Below, in pieces: positions 49,735-50,195 of a stretch of 50,195 nucleotides of DNA. Both the position numbers and the translations under genes were made by a program. The notes under the pieces are model-generated. The model did no database searches. It saw nothing but the letters and a program-made list of their open reading frames with translations, and was not told the origin of the DNA. Source of the DNA: Clostridia bacterium (lineage in GTDB: Bacteria > Bacillota > Clostridia > Oscillospirales > CAG-272); assembly GCA_017936565.1 (NCBI GenBank), contig JAGBFG010000054.1, positions 1-50,195 on the forward strand, in the 5' to 3' direction. The stretch's first letter is position 1. Each line of letters opens with the position of its first letter.

Positions 49735-50195
49735 CAGAGCTGACCTACAAGATCAAGACTGGGCTTGAGTGTCTCCGCTCCCGGTTTCCAATTCGCAGGG
49801 CAGACCTGATCGCCGTGAGCGTGAACAAACTGACACGCCTGAACACGACGGAAAAGCTCCTCAGCATTTCTGCCGACGTTTCCTGCCGTCACCTCGTAGC
49901 CTACGATCTTTCCCTCGGGATTAACAATAAAGGTTCCGCGCTCGGCAAGACCGTCGGTCTCAATTAAAACCCCGAAATCTCTTGAAATACGGTGAGTAGG
50001 ATCGGCAAGCATAGGATAGTTAATTTTTTTGATTCGCTCCGAGGCATCGTGCCATGCCTTGTGCACAAAATGTGTGTCTGTGGAAACGGAATAGATTTCA
50101 CAGCCTACGTTTTTGAAATCCTCGTATTTATCTGCAAGATCCTCAAGCTCTGTGGGACATACAAAGGTAAAATCCGCAGGATAGAAGAAAAATAC
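49734..50195 (-). CDS. ahpC: Alkyl hydroperoxide reductase subunit C (partial)
   Basis: The C-terminal 153 residues of a typical 2-Cys peroxiredoxin; the gene begins beyond the window. Visible are FYPADFTFVCPTE with the peroxidatic cysteine, YSVSTDTHFVHKAWHD, YPMLADPTHRISRDFGVL, GTFIVNPEGKI and the C-terminal QVCPANWKPG with the resolving cysteine. It reduces H2O2 and organic peroxides with electrons from the AhpF-like protein. Codon use is more AT-rich than in the rest of the window, which, with the nearby tRNA fragment, may mean acquisition by transfer. Confidence 0.95.
   Translation of the reverse strand, partial: VFFFYPADFTFVCPTELEDLADKYEDFKNVGCEIYSVSTDTHFVHKAWHDASERIKKINYPMLADPTHRISRDFGVLIETDGLAERGTFIVNPEGKIVGYEVTAGNVGRNAEELFRRVQACQFVHAHGDQVCPANWKPGAETLKPSLDLVGQL

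Overview
The window reads as a gene-dense chromosomal segment of a Bacillota bacterium of the class Clostridia, probably an uncultured gut lineage. Signs of this are AGGAGG-like ribosome binding sites, TTGACA/TATAAT promoters with 17-bp spacers, U-tailed hairpin terminators, use of TTG and GTG starts, and family content (yggS-sepF-yggT, FeoA/FeoB with a Cys-rich partner, M20D amidohydrolase, CofE-like protein without other F420 genes). I cannot name a genus. No rRNA operon, CRISPR array, transposase or phage structural gene is visible.

Bases 1-9,300 hold the end of a RyR-domain protein, a large putative TIM-barrel glycosidase, translation GTPase TypA/BipA, RlmH, an Fe-S DinG/XPD-type helicase, two tRNA-Val genes and an EamA transporter. 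Bases 9,300-12,700 (minus strand) carry a division and envelope cluster: rluD, lspA, yggT, sepF, yggS. Bases 12,700-17,200 (plus) carry a PHP phosphoesterase, dxs and an orphan solute-binding lipoprotein. Bases 17,200-20,100 (minus) are holA, a DUF1934-like protein, a methylglyoxal-synthase-like protein with its known catalytic residues replaced, and a MinD-like protein with degenerate nucleotide-binding motifs.

Bases 20,400-33,200 are mostly plus strand: pfkA, guaB, a CAT-like acetyltransferase followed by a TIR-like/helical protein (best defence candidate), then Fe-ADH and a cytosolic amidase-like protein on the minus strand, a CofE-like ligase, a stand-alone GMP synthase ATP-pyrophosphatase subunit, a radical SAM/SPASM protein, an M20 amidohydrolase with a perfect 20-bp palindrome behind its promoter, and a BspA-type repeat protein. 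A creatininase-family gene and a GH110-like beta-helix gene diverge from a shared promoter region with an 11+11-bp inverted repeat.

Bases 35,900-39,200 form an iron-uptake locus: a DtxR-type regulator facing feoA-feoB-Cys-rich protein, with three copies of one 18-bp box. Bases 39,400-47,400 look like an envelope-response region: two paralogous small membrane proteins, an XRE regulator with membrane anchor, a GT8 glycosyltransferase, a PlsC/CrtO-like acyltransferase pair, and an OmpR-type two-component system whose response regulator is frameshifted. Tandem 11-bp repeats of one type precede both the regulator and the first membrane-protein gene.

The last 2.8 kb begin with a gene-poor stretch containing the 3' half of a tRNA-Pro, likely the scar of an integration site, followed by minus-strand ahpC and a domain-swapped AhpF-like reductase. 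Function assignments rest on motif recognition by eye; no database search was possible.
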